This document shows positions 52,623 to 60,615 of a DNA stretch of 64,000 nucleotides, piece after piece. The notes below the pieces were generated by a model, which searched no databases, was not told where the DNA came from, and saw nothing but the letters and a program-made list of their open reading frames with translations. How positions within the stretch are numbered: the stretch's first letter is position 1; every line of letters starts with the position of its first letter. Location: NCBI RefSeq assembly GCF_010122465.1, contig NZ_WLZY01000001.1, forward strand, positions 744,001-808,000. Direction: 5' to 3'. This DNA is from Phytoactinopolyspora mesophila. GTDB taxonomy: Bacteria > Actinomycetota > Actinomycetes > Jiangellales > Jiangellaceae. The translations under genes and the position numbers were made by a program.

Positions 52623-53621
52623 TCACAGGAGCATGAGGCCGGCGCCGGAGACCGTGCTGATGAGCAGTGTGGACAGCAGCCCCAGCAGCAGGCTCGGTCC
52701 TCCCCCACGGATCAATGTGCGCAAATGAACCGCGGCCCCCATGCCGAACATGGCGGCGGCCAACAGCATGGTCTGTGCGGTGGCCGCCAGCTCGAGCAAC
52801 CCGCCTGGGACGACGTCGGCGCTGCGCACCGCCATGGCCAGCAGGAAGCCCAGAACGAAGACCGGAACAATCGGGGGCCGCCAGCCCGGGACGGGCTGCC
52901 CGGCCCGGCGTCGCTGCCACAAGCTCATCCCGGCGACCAGCGGCGCCAGCAACACGACCCGGGTGAGCTTCACGACCACGGCCGGAGCCAACGCCGACGC
53001 GCCGACCGTCCCGGCGACGGCCACCACCTGGGCTACCTCGTGCACGCTTGCTCCGGCCCAGATGCCGAACGACGTCGGGTCCAGTCCCAGCGGCATGTAC
53101 AAGGCCGGCATGATCACGATGGACAAGGTGCCGAAGATCGTCACCAGCGCGATGCCGGTGGCCACATCCTCATCGTCACTGTTCACGACGCTGCGCGCGG
53201 CGGCAACCGCGGACGCGCCACAGATCGAGAATCCGGTGGCGATGAGCAGGCTCCGTTCGGCCGACAACCCCAGGGCGCGACCCATCACGAGGGTGCCGGC
53301 GTAGGTCACCGCGACGCTGACGATCACCAGCGTGAGCACGCGGGGCCCGAGCGCCAGTACCTCGGGCAAGGCCAGTTGCAGCCCGAGGAGGACAACACCG
53401 GTTCGCAGCAACTGGCGGGCGGCGAAGGCGAGCCCGGGCCGCAGCGCGGCACCGACCATACCCGTGTTCGTCGCTACGGCTCCCAGAGCCAGAGCGATCA
53501 TCAGCACACTGACCGGGACGGTGTGGTTGACCGCGAACGCGACCGCCACGCCCGCCGCCACAAAAGCCAGGCCCGGCCACACACTGCTGTGCGCCGGCTT
53601 CTCCCCTGGTATCGGTTCCAC
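52623..53621 (-). CDS. YeiH/UPF0324-type membrane exporter, putative sulfite/sulfate exporter
   Basis: 332 aa from the GTG at 53621 (VEPIPGEKP); the frame is open to 53702 but that would overlap the LysR start. About ten membrane helices. Family marks include ATGFSICGASAVAAA and FGIWAGASVHEVAQVVA. YeiH proteins are annotated as putative sulfate exporters, and relatives (CuyZ-type) accompany sulfonate degradation genes as sulfite exporters. It is divergent from a LysR gene and lies next to the sulfolactate genes, which supports sulfite export here. The start is uncertain. Confidence 0.88.
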   Translation of the reverse strand: MEPIPGEKPAHSSVWPGLAFVAAGVAVAFAVNHTVPVSVLMIALALGAVATNTGMVGAALRPGLAFAARQLLRTGVVLLGLQLALPEVLALGPRVLTLVIVSVAVTYAGTLVMGRALGLSAERSLLIATGFSICGASAVAAARSVVNSDDEDVATGIALVTIFGTLSIVIMPALYMPLGLDPTSFGIWAGASVHEVAQVVAVAGTVGASALAPAVVVKLTRVVLLAPLVAGMSLWQRRRAGQPVPGWRPPIVPVFVLGFLLAMAVRSADVVPGGLLELAATAQTMLLAAAMFGMGAAVHLRTLIRGGGPSLLLGLLSTLLISTVSGAGLMLL

Positions 53622-53692
53622 AGTTTCCAGCCTGCGCCGTAACCCGGCGCGCCGGTAGCCATCACGTCCGCAAGTACTCATAGAGTGACTGC

Positions 53693-54640
53693 ATGACATC
53701 AACGTCGTGGCCGGACCTGAACAGCCTGGAGCTGTTCGTTCTGGTCGCCGAGCACGGCAGCGTCGGGCAAGCCGCGGCGCGCCACGGCATCACCCAGGCC
53801 TCGGCCAGCCGCCGGCTCGACACGCTTGAAAGAGAACTCGGAGTCCCGCTACTCGTACGCTCCACCACCGGTTCCCGGCTGACCGATGACGGCCGGGTCG
53901 TGGTCGATTGGGCACGCGCGACCCTCGCAGCCGCCGGCGACCTCATGGCCGGAGTCTCCGCCCTGCGTCATGAGCGGGCCGGCGCACTGCGGGTGGCGGC
54001 CAGCATGACCGTCGCCGAGTACCTGATGCCCGGCTGGCTGATGACCTTCCGGCACAACCGTCCTGACGTGGACGTCAGCCTGCAGGTGGCCAATTCCGAG
54101 TCGGTCGGCGAGATGGTGCGCGCCGGTGACGTGGACCTCGGTTTCATCGAATCGCCCAGCGTTCCCGGCGGCCTCACTTCGCGGCAGGTGGCCACGGACC
54201 GGCTGGTGGTGATCGTGGCGCCCGCGCACCGGTGGGCGCGCCGCCGCACGCCCATCCCGGCCGCCGAACTGGCCGCTACCCCGCTGGTGGTACGCGAACC
54301 CGGGTCCGGCACCCGGACGGCGCTGGAGCGCATCCTCGATCGCAACCAGATGGCGGCGCCACTGCTGGAGCTCTCGTCCAACGCCGCGGTGAAGGTCGCC
54401 GTCGAGACCGGGCAGGCGCCCGCCGTACTGAGCAATCTGGCCGTGGCCGGTGAAGTCCGTGACGGCCGGCTGCGCGACGTGGCCGTGGCGGAGCTCGAAC
54501 TCGATCGTCCGCTCCGGGCCGTCTGGCCACGGCGTCGCCGGCTGGCCGAACCTGCCGCCACGCTTGTCCGGCTGGCCGAGCAGGCCGGTGCCCGCGTCCC
54601 GCAGACCGGCGACGCCCGGCGACCGGCCGGGCAACGCTGA
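53693..54640 (+). CDS. LysR-family regulator
   Basis: 315 aa. N-terminal helix-turn-helix (GSVGQAAARHGITQASASRRL) and a C-terminal substrate-binding domain from about 95. It is divergent from the YeiH-type exporter with a 71-bp shared gap and converges on the ComC-like gene. LysR proteins paired with YeiH transporters are common, so it probably activates the exporter in response to a sulfur compound or intermediate. It may also influence the sulfolactate operon. Confidence 0.92.
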   Translation: MTSTSWPDLNSLELFVLVAEHGSVGQAAARHGITQASASRRLDTLERELGVPLLVRSTTGSRLTDDGRVVVDWARATLAAAGDLMAGVSALRHERAGALRVAASMTVAEYLMPGWLMTFRHNRPDVDVSLQVANSESVGEMVRAGDVDLGFIESPSVPGGLTSRQVATDRLVVIVAPAHRWARRRTPIPAAELAATPLVVREPGSGTRTALERILDRNQMAAPLLELSSNAAVKVAVETGQAPAVLSNLAVAGEVRDGRLRDVAVAELELDRPLRAVWPRRRRLAEPAATLVRLAEQAGARVPQTGDARRPAGQR

Positions 54641-54710
54641 CGTCCCGGCCGGACGTCCAGGGCAGACATGGCACGCTGAATGCACGTTGGCAAGCGATTT
54701 CCACGCCGGT

Positions 54711-55751
54711 TCAGCGTGTATTCAGCGTGCCATCCGCGACGCCGAGCCGTTGCGCCCAGCTCAGCAGCTCCGACAGGGTCTTCTCGTCCACGGCCAGTAC
54801 GGCGTCGTCGTCGATCTCCGCTGGCATCACACGCCGCCCACCTGGTATCCGGCCACCGGCGACGGTGGCTCGAGCGGCCAGTTCATCGAGGCGGCTCTGG
54901 GCGCCGGCACCACCCTCCACGTCGAACCGCGCCGGATCGAAGGCAACGACAAGATGCCCGATCCGCTGCGGCTCGGCCGCGTCCTCCGGGTCGAACATGT
55001 CGGTCACGTCACCGGCGAGCCGGGGCCCCGCCAGCCCGGCCGACATCGTCTCCACGAGCATGGCCAGCGCGTATCCTTTCGCCCCGCCCAGCGGAGCCAG
55101 CATCCCGTGCAGCGCGGCTCGCGCGTCGGTGGTGGGGCGACCCGCGGCGTCCAGCGCCCATCCCGCAGGCAGCGGCTCGTCCCGCGCGGCGTGCGCGGCG
55201 ATTTTCCCTCTGGCCACGGCGCTGCTCGCCAGATCGACGATCATCGGCCGGGGCCGGCTCGGTATCCCGGCGGCCAGCGGGGAGGTGGACAACAGCGGTT
55301 GCGAGCCGCCCCAGGGCGGCATCACAGCCGGCCCCGTGGAGAAGATCATGGACACGTAGCCGGCTTCGAGCAGCGGCAACGTGTACGCACCAAGCGCGCC
55401 GCAGTGCCCCGAGTTGCCGACGCTGACCGCGGCCAGGCCGAACCGGGCGCACCGGGTGGCGGCGAGTTCAGCGGCACGACGCACTTGCCAGTGCCCGAGC
55501 CCGCCACCTCCATCGAGGGCTATCGCCGGACCGGTATCGGAGACGGTGCGCAACGCCGCCGTCGGCGGGTAACCGCCGGTGACGGCACGGTGCAGGTAAT
55601 ACGGCAACCGCATGAGTCCGTGTGAGCCGATACCCCAGCAGTCGGCCAGCACGATGCCCTCGGCGGTGGCGCCGGCCTCTTCAGGCCCGAATCCGGCTCC
55701 CTGGAGCAAGTCTGTGGCCAGCCGACGAGCGGTGCCGATGGTCAGGCTCAC
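54711..55751 (-). CDS. Ldh/malate-type dehydrogenase, candidate (R)-sulfolactate dehydrogenase ComC
   Basis: 346 aa, malate/L-lactate/ureidoglycolate dehydrogenase family (PF02615 type). GIGSHGLMRLPYYLHR near the N-terminus, NSGHCGALGAYTLP and ATSP-like (LLSTSPLAAGIPS) strings are characteristic, with catalytic His in GSHG or SGHCG. The family includes ComC, which interconverts (R)-sulfolactate and sulfopyruvate. The start overlaps the stop of the 2-hydroxyacid dehydrogenase gene by 4 nt. Together they could invert sulfolactate stereochemistry. Other 2-hydroxyacids are possible substrates. Confidence 0.85.
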   Translation of the reverse strand: MSLTIGTARRLATDLLQGAGFGPEEAGATAEGIVLADCWGIGSHGLMRLPYYLHRAVTGGYPPTAALRTVSDTGPAIALDGGGGLGHWQVRRAAELAATRCARFGLAAVSVGNSGHCGALGAYTLPLLEAGYVSMIFSTGPAVMPPWGGSQPLLSTSPLAAGIPSRPRPMIVDLASSAVARGKIAAHAARDEPLPAGWALDAAGRPTTDARAALHGMLAPLGGAKGYALAMLVETMSAGLAGPRLAGDVTDMFDPEDAAEPQRIGHLVVAFDPARFDVEGGAGAQSRLDELAARATVAGGRIPGGRRVMPAEIDDDAVLAVDEKTLSELLSWAQRLGVADGTLNTR

Positions 55752-56731
55752 GCGGTTCTCCTCCGGGTGGACTGGCCGACGGCATGGCGGGCCGGCGCAC
55801 CAGAGAGCACCGCCTCGATGTCGGCAGCCAGGATGCCGACGATCCGCTCCTGGCTCTGCGCGGTGATGCCGGCGACATGCGGGGTGAGCACCACGTTGTC
55901 CAGCTTCTCCAGCCGGCCCGGCACCGGTGGCTCCTGCTCTCGGACGTCGAGTCCGGCGCCGGCGAGCCGGCCCGACTCGAGCGCATCGGCGAGGGCCTCC
56001 TCGTCCACCACCTCACCGCGGCCGACGCTGACAAACAACGCCTGCGGCTTGACGTGGGCGAGCAATGAGGCATCGACGAGGTGGCGGGTGGCGTCGGTGG
56101 CGGGTAGATGGCTGCTGATCACGTCAGCGGTCGCCATGACCTCGCTGAGCGGCGCCAGCCGCACGCCGAGTTGGGCGAGCTCCGGGTCTCCGGCGTCGAC
56201 GTAGGGGTCATAGGCGATGACCGCCATCCCCAACGCCGCGGCGACACGTGCCACGGCCCGGGCAGTGGCCCCCGCGCCGAGCACACCCCACGTCCGCCCA
56301 CTCAGCTCCAGACCCGGTGTCCGGTTCCAGCCTCCGGCCCGGCATTCGACGTCCAGCTTGACGATCCGGCGGGCGACGGCCAGCGCGAGACCGAGTGTGT
56401 GCTCGGCCACGCTCAGCGCGTTGGCGCCCAGCGGAGCGACCACGACGACGCCACGCTGGTCGGCCGCGTCGAGATCGATGTTGTCCAAGCCCGTCCCGGC
56501 CCGGGCGACGACGTGCAGAGCCGGCAGAGCGTCCAGCAGTGCGGCGTCGACCTGAGCGCGGTTGCGCACCACCAGCGCACGTGCGCCGGCTGCCACCGCC
56601 ACTATCCGTTCCGGCGTGCTCCACGCGGCCGGGTCGTGGCGCACATTCAGCCGAGCGGCCAGGTCGTCCAGACCTTTTCCACGTACGTCCTCCACCACCG
56701 CGACATCCGCCGCACCGCTATCCGCGATCAC
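55748..56731 (-). CDS. D-isomer 2-hydroxyacid dehydrogenase, candidate (S)-sulfolactate dehydrogenase SlcC
   Basis: 327 aa. NAD-binding motif GRTWGVLGAGATARAVARV (GxGxxA type). Catalytic Arg is in ARAGTGLDNID or SVGRGEVVDEEAL, Glu in DVREQEPPVPG, and His in LTPHVAGIT, as in phosphoglycerate dehydrogenases. SlcC of sulfolactate-degrading bacteria belongs to this family. It is coupled to the ComC-like gene and follows the aldehyde dehydrogenase. Proposed reaction: (S)-sulfolactate to sulfopyruvate with NAD. Serine-pathway PGDH is less likely because the long C-terminal ACT region is missing. Confidence 0.85.
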   Translation of the reverse strand: MIADSGAADVAVVEDVRGKGLDDLAARLNVRHDPAAWSTPERIVAVAAGARALVVRNRAQVDAALLDALPALHVVARAGTGLDNIDLDAADQRGVVVVAPLGANALSVAEHTLGLALAVARRIVKLDVECRAGGWNRTPGLELSGRTWGVLGAGATARAVARVAAALGMAVIAYDPYVDAGDPELAQLGVRLAPLSEVMATADVISSHLPATDATRHLVDASLLAHVKPQALFVSVGRGEVVDEEALADALESGRLAGAGLDVREQEPPVPGRLEKLDNVVLTPHVAGITAQSQERIVGILAADIEAVLSGAPARHAVGQSTRRRTA

Positions 56732-56788
56732 TGCATCCTCCTCGTCGCCGGTCCGCGCGGCCGTGAATCCCGGCCGCGTCCTCGGCCG

Positions 56789-58213
56789 TCACAGGCCGAC
56801 GGCCAGATATCGGACCTCCTGGAACTCTTCCAGCCCGGGTGAGCCGCCTTCGCGCCCGAGCCCGGACTGTTTGGTCCCGCCCATCGGGGCGAAGCAGACC
56901 GTGGGCAGCGGGTTGTTGACGCCGACGATTCCCACGTCGAGCCGTTCGCCGATCCGCCACATCCGGGCCACATCGCGACTGTAGAAATAGCCCGCCAGGC
57001 CCATCTCGGTGTTGTTCGCCCGGCTCAGTGCTTCCTCCTCGGAGCTGAACCGGAACACCCCGGCCGCCGGGCCGAAGATCTCCTCCGTGGCCAGTGCAGC
57101 ATCGTCGGGCACATCCACCAGCAACGACGGCGCGCAGAAGGCTCCGGACGGCAGCTCGCGCTCGGCCGTCACCTTCTTGGCACCGCCGTCGACGGCTTCG
57201 GTCACCATCGCCTCCACCGCGCGGACTCGCTCGTCGTCAATACACGCGGCCAGGTCTGGCACCGGATCAGCGAGGCCGTCGCCGACAACCATCGCATCGA
57301 TCCGGGCGGCCAGACCCGTGACGAACTCGTCGTAGACCGCGTCGTGCACGAGAAACCGGTTGGCGGCGATGCACGACTGTCCCGTGTTGCGGAACTTCGC
57401 CAGCATGGCCCCCTCGACAGCGGCGTCGACGTCGGCGTCCTCGAACACGACGAATGGCGCATCGCCGCCGAGTTCGAGCAGGGGCCGCACGACCCGTTCA
57501 CTGGCCTTGGCCATGATCTGCCGGCCCACGGCGGTGGAACCGGTGAACGAGACCACCCGGACCGCCGGATGATCAAGATAAGCACCGGTCACCTCCGCCG
57601 CGAGGCCATGCACGACGTTCAGCACGCCGTCCGGCACACCGGCTTCAGCGAGGCACCGGATCATCTCGGTGACGGCTAGCGGCGCTTTCTCCGATACCCG
57701 AGCCACGACTGTGCACCCGGCGGCAAGAGCGGGCGCGAGCTTACGAGCCTGGATGGAGCACGGAAAGTTCCACGGCGTCAGGCTTGCGACCACGCCCGCC
57801 GGGCGACGGATGGTCATGTGCCGGCGCGCCGGATCCTCAGGCGGATGCACACTACCGTCCGGACGGCGCGCTTCCTCGGCGAACCACCGGAAGTACTCCG
57901 CGGAGAACCGGACTTCTCCCACGGCCTCCGGGCGCCGCTTCCCGGCCTCCGTGGCCAGCAGCACGCCGATCTCCTCGGCCCGCTCGGCGATGAGGTCAGC
58001 ACCGCGACGGAGAATGTCGCCACGTAGGCGGGCGGGTGTGGACGCCCACTGATCGGCGGCCGCGGCGGCAGCGTCGGCCGCTGCCCGCGCCTCGGCCGCT
58101 CCCCCGTACCCGACAACGCCGACGACGGAGCCGTCCACTGGATTGAGGACGTCGACATGCCCGGCCGATTCCGTCCATTCGCCCGCGATGAGCGAGTTCG
58201 CCTGGCGTTTCAC
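56789..58213 (-). CDS. Aldehyde dehydrogenase, candidate sulfolactaldehyde dehydrogenase
   Basis: 474 aa from a GTG with GGAGGAAC upstream. GabD-like ALDH: Glu247 in LLELGGDAP, nucleophile Cys281 in FRNTGQSCIAANRF, and the cofactor motif FTGSTAVGRQI at 223-233. The usual KPSE lysine of the cofactor site is replaced (ARVSEKAP, 171-178), and ELGGN reads ELGGD. Sulfolactaldehyde dehydrogenases of sulfoglycolytic bacteria are GabD-like. Here it sits between SuyB and the sulfolactate dehydrogenases, so oxidation of (S)-sulfolactaldehyde is the best guess. Succinate semialdehyde is the alternative. Confidence 0.87.
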   Translation of the reverse strand: MKRQANSLIAGEWTESAGHVDVLNPVDGSVVGVVGYGGAAEARAAADAAAAAADQWASTPARLRGDILRRGADLIAERAEEIGVLLATEAGKRRPEAVGEVRFSAEYFRWFAEEARRPDGSVHPPEDPARRHMTIRRPAGVVASLTPWNFPCSIQARKLAPALAAGCTVVARVSEKAPLAVTEMIRCLAEAGVPDGVLNVVHGLAAEVTGAYLDHPAVRVVSFTGSTAVGRQIMAKASERVVRPLLELGGDAPFVVFEDADVDAAVEGAMLAKFRNTGQSCIAANRFLVHDAVYDEFVTGLAARIDAMVVGDGLADPVPDLAACIDDERVRAVEAMVTEAVDGGAKKVTAERELPSGAFCAPSLLVDVPDDAALATEEIFGPAAGVFRFSSEEEALSRANNTEMGLAGYFYSRDVARMWRIGERLDVGIVGVNNPLPTVCFAPMGGTKQSGLGREGGSPGLEEFQEVRYLAVGL

Positions 58214-58257
58214 CTTCGGTGTTCCTCCTTTGTCGCGCCGCCGCCTTCGTCCCGTGC

Positions 58258-59418
58258 TCAGGCGCTGCGGTAGAGCTTGGTCAGCGTGAACTCGCGATGC
58301 CCTAGAGCTTCTGCCGCGGTCAGGCGCCCGTTGACGGTGCGCACCACCAGATCGATGAGCTCTTCGCCCGCCTGCTCGACGCTGGCTCGGCCGGCAAGAA
58401 CCGCCGAGCAGTCCACGTCCATGTGGTCAGCCATCGAGGTGGCCGTCTTCGGATTGGCGGTGATCTTCACGACGGGCTGGACCGGGTTGCCGATCACATT
58501 GCCCTGTCCGGTCGGAAAGAGATTCACCACGCCGCCGCCGGCGGTCATCAGCGTGACGCACTCCGCCGCCGCGGACGAGGTGTCCATGAAGTTCAGCCCC
58601 GCCCGGGTGGGAGCCTCGGCTGCTGCGAGCGCGCCGACGATGGGCACGCTGCCGGTCTTCACGATGTTGCCCAGCGCCTTCTCTTCGATGGTCGACAACC
58701 CACCGGCGATATTGCCTTGAGTGGGTTGTGAGCCGAGCAGGTTGGCGCCGGTGGCGTCGATCATGTCGATGTAGTCGTCGTACAACGCCTGGAACCTCTT
58801 GCGCACGTCGTCGTCGGCGCATCGTTCGGCGATCAGGTGTTCACCGCCGGTGAGTTCGCTGGTCTCGCCGAAGATCACCGTGCCGCCGGCGTCGACCCAC
58901 CGCTCCACCAGATAGGCGGTCACCCGGTTGGACCCAAGGCCCGTCGTCGTGTCGGACTCGCCGTCTTTCATCGTGAGCATGATGTCCGGGATCTCCACCG
59001 GCTCCCGGGTCAGCTCGCTGGCCTGCTGGAGATAGTCCTTGGCCACCCGCGAGGCTCGCTCGATGACGGCGAGATCACCGCTGCCTTCGATGGAGAACCC
59101 GGTGACCGGCTTACCCGTGGCGGCGATGCCCTCGACGACCCGCTCGGTCCAGTTCGGCTCGATCCCGATCACCACCACGGCGGCGACGTTCGGATTGCCG
59201 CCGACACCGATCAGCGTCTGGAAGGTCAGCTCCAGGTCGTCGCCGAACTGCAGCCGTCCGAACGCGTGCGGCAGCGGGAGCGTCCCGGGCACCAAGCTCG
59301 CCACCCCCTCCGCCGCGGCGTTGGACAGGTCGTCGACCGGGAGGACGGCGACGTGGTTGCGGGTGCCCACCCGGCCGTCGGGCCGGCGATATCCGGTCAG
59401 GCGACGCTGTTCTGCCAC
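58258..59418 (-). CDS. suyB: UxaA-family large subunit, candidate (R)-sulfolactate sulfo-lyase SuyB
   Basis: 386 aa, GTG start overlapping the 3' end of the small subunit gene by 22 nt. Starts RRPDGRVGTRNHVAVLPVDD, the opening of SuyB and altronate dehydratase large domains. It contains LGSNRVTAYLVERW, GANLLGSQPTQGNIAGG and FPTGQGNVIGNPVQPV, with conserved Cys and Glu residues of the iron site region. Size matches SuyB, which with SuyA eliminates sulfite from (R)-sulfolactate to give pyruvate. Altronate or galactarate dehydratase is possible by family, but no uronate genes are present and sulfolactate genes flank it. Confidence 0.87.
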   Translation of the reverse strand: MAEQRRLTGYRRPDGRVGTRNHVAVLPVDDLSNAAAEGVASLVPGTLPLPHAFGRLQFGDDLELTFQTLIGVGGNPNVAAVVVIGIEPNWTERVVEGIAATGKPVTGFSIEGSGDLAVIERASRVAKDYLQQASELTREPVEIPDIMLTMKDGESDTTTGLGSNRVTAYLVERWVDAGGTVIFGETSELTGGEHLIAERCADDDVRKRFQALYDDYIDMIDATGANLLGSQPTQGNIAGGLSTIEEKALGNIVKTGSVPIVGALAAAEAPTRAGLNFMDTSSAAAECVTLMTAGGGVVNLFPTGQGNVIGNPVQPVVKITANPKTATSMADHMDVDCSAVLAGRASVEQAGEELIDLVVRTVNGRLTAAEALGHREFTLTKLYRSA

Positions 59419-59699
59419 CGTGCGCTCCTCACATTGTGTACGTGGACGTAGTCGCCCACCTCGATGTCTTTGCTGGCGACGCCGATCCGTATCCCGTACT
59501 CGACGACATCGGCGCCGGATGCGACCGGCGCCAGGGCGAGTTTGTGCCCAAGAGGCACGTCGTGGTTCAGCACGACGCCGGCCTCGCCCGATCCATCCAG
59601 GTAGGAACCCCGGACCTCGCCGGGGCTCAGATCACGTACAGCCACCGCGACGTGGTCGCCTTCGCGATGGGCGAGGAAGTCAGGTCCTCGCTCGGTCAT
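59397..59699 (-). CDS. suyA: UxaA-family small subunit (SAF domain), candidate SuyA
   Basis: 100 aa from the ATG at 59699, 5 nt after GGAGG. SAF-type domain with HREGDHVAVAVRDLSPGE and VLNHDVPLGHKLALAP, and a C-terminal VGDYVHVHNVRSAR. In SuyAB and in two-gene altronate dehydratases this domain is a separate small protein; the split form supports SuyA. It begins 27 bp after the DeoR stop and overlaps suyB, so it is co-translated with it. Confidence 0.87.
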   Translation of the reverse strand: MTERGPDFLAHREGDHVAVAVRDLSPGEVRGSYLDGSGEAGVVLNHDVPLGHKLALAPVASGADVVEYGIRIGVASKDIEVGDYVHVHNVRSARWQNSVA

Positions 59700-59726
59700 G
59701 TCCACCTCCAGTGATGGGAACTACGT

Positions 59727-60509
59727 TCATGAACTGGTCACGTCGACACCGGCCGTGGCCAACGCCTGCCGGATTCGCTCCGGGGGCTCCTGGTCGGTGA
59801 TGACCCGGTCGAGCTGTTCGAGCCCGCACAGGCGCACCGTGGCCGGGTGCTCGAACTTCGATCTGTCGGCGAGCAGCACGACGACGTCCGCGGCCTCGAT
59901 GAGCGCGAGTTTCGTAGGCCGTTCGATGTCGGCCTCGACGTACACGCCCTTCTCGTCGACACCGGCGGCGCCGAGGAAGAAGACCCGCACCCGCAGACCG
60001 GCCGCTGCCGACTCGGTGAGAGGTCCGACAAATGCCTGGCTCGATCGGAACAGGTCGCCGCCGAGGCCCACGACCCGCGGCTCCGGCCGGGCCAGTAGCG
60101 CCTGCAGAACCGGCACCGAATGGCTGACCACACACCCCGAGAACTCATCCGGCAATTCGTGGACGACGTCGTAGGTCGTGGTACCGGCGTCGATGGCGAT
60201 CGTGTCGGACGGGCCGATCAGCTCGACCGCACGGTGCGCGATCATCCGTTTCTCCTCGGCATGAGCGCGGGCGCGGCTGACGAACTCAGAGGTCCGCAGC
60301 GTGGGGTGCGGCAGGCTCGCGCCGCCATGCACGATGCGAACCTCGCCGTCGCTGGCCAGCCGCCGGAGATCACGGCGGATGGTCATGTCGGACACGCCAA
60401 GGTCTTCGGCCAGCGCGCTGACCGAGAGAAACCCGGCCGCACGCAGCCGCGACAGGATGTTCTCCCGCCGGTCAGGCGCCTGGTCGTAGCGGAGGTTATC
60501 GGTGGTCAC
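59727..60509 (-). CDS. DeoR-family regulator of the sulfosugar locus
   Basis: 260 aa from the GTG at 60509 with GGGAG upstream. N-terminal HTH (LSVSALAEDLGVSDMTIRRDL) and a DeoR C-terminal sugar-phosphate sensor domain (AIDAGTTTYDVVHEL, GLGGDLFRSSQAFVGP). Same family as YihW/CsqR, which represses sulfoquinovose genes in E. coli. It is divergent from the kinase gene and heads the suyA-suyB operon, so it can control both directions through the palindrome at 60568-60580. Likely effector: sulfoquinovose or sulfofructose phosphate. Confidence 0.92.
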   Translation of the reverse strand: MTTDNLRYDQAPDRRENILSRLRAAGFLSVSALAEDLGVSDMTIRRDLRRLASDGEVRIVHGGASLPHPTLRTSEFVSRARAHAEEKRMIAHRAVELIGPSDTIAIDAGTTTYDVVHELPDEFSGCVVSHSVPVLQALLARPEPRVVGLGGDLFRSSQAFVGPLTESAAAGLRVRVFFLGAAGVDEKGVYVEADIERPTKLALIEAADVVVLLADRSKFEHPATVRLCGLEQLDRVITDQEPPERIRQALATAGVDVTSS

Positions 60510-60557
60510 CAACGGCTCCCTTCTCGGGCTTCTGGGCAGCACCTTACGCGAGAAGTG

Positions 60558-60585
60558 TTGACTTTCCAACAACCGTTGTTAGTGT
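60558..60585 (+). promoter_or_regulatory. Promoter with overlapping DeoR operator
   Basis: TTGACT (60558-60563) and TAGTGT (60580-60585) with a 16-nt spacer resemble -35 and -10 boxes for the kinase operon. AACAAC-C-GTTGTT (60568-60580), a perfect 13-bp palindrome, fills the spacer. This placement would let the DeoR protein block polymerase on the kinase side and possibly the divergent side. Confidence 0.6.
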
Positions 60586-60615
60586 TTGACCAGTCGTTCA
60601 CCAATGGAGGAAGCC

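Noticed and set aside
58258-59699. Altronate/galactarate dehydratase as the main call for the UxaA pair
   Set aside because: Family-level match only; flanking dehydrogenases, YihT-type aldolase and sulfite-type exporter fit SuyAB better and no uronate genes are present.
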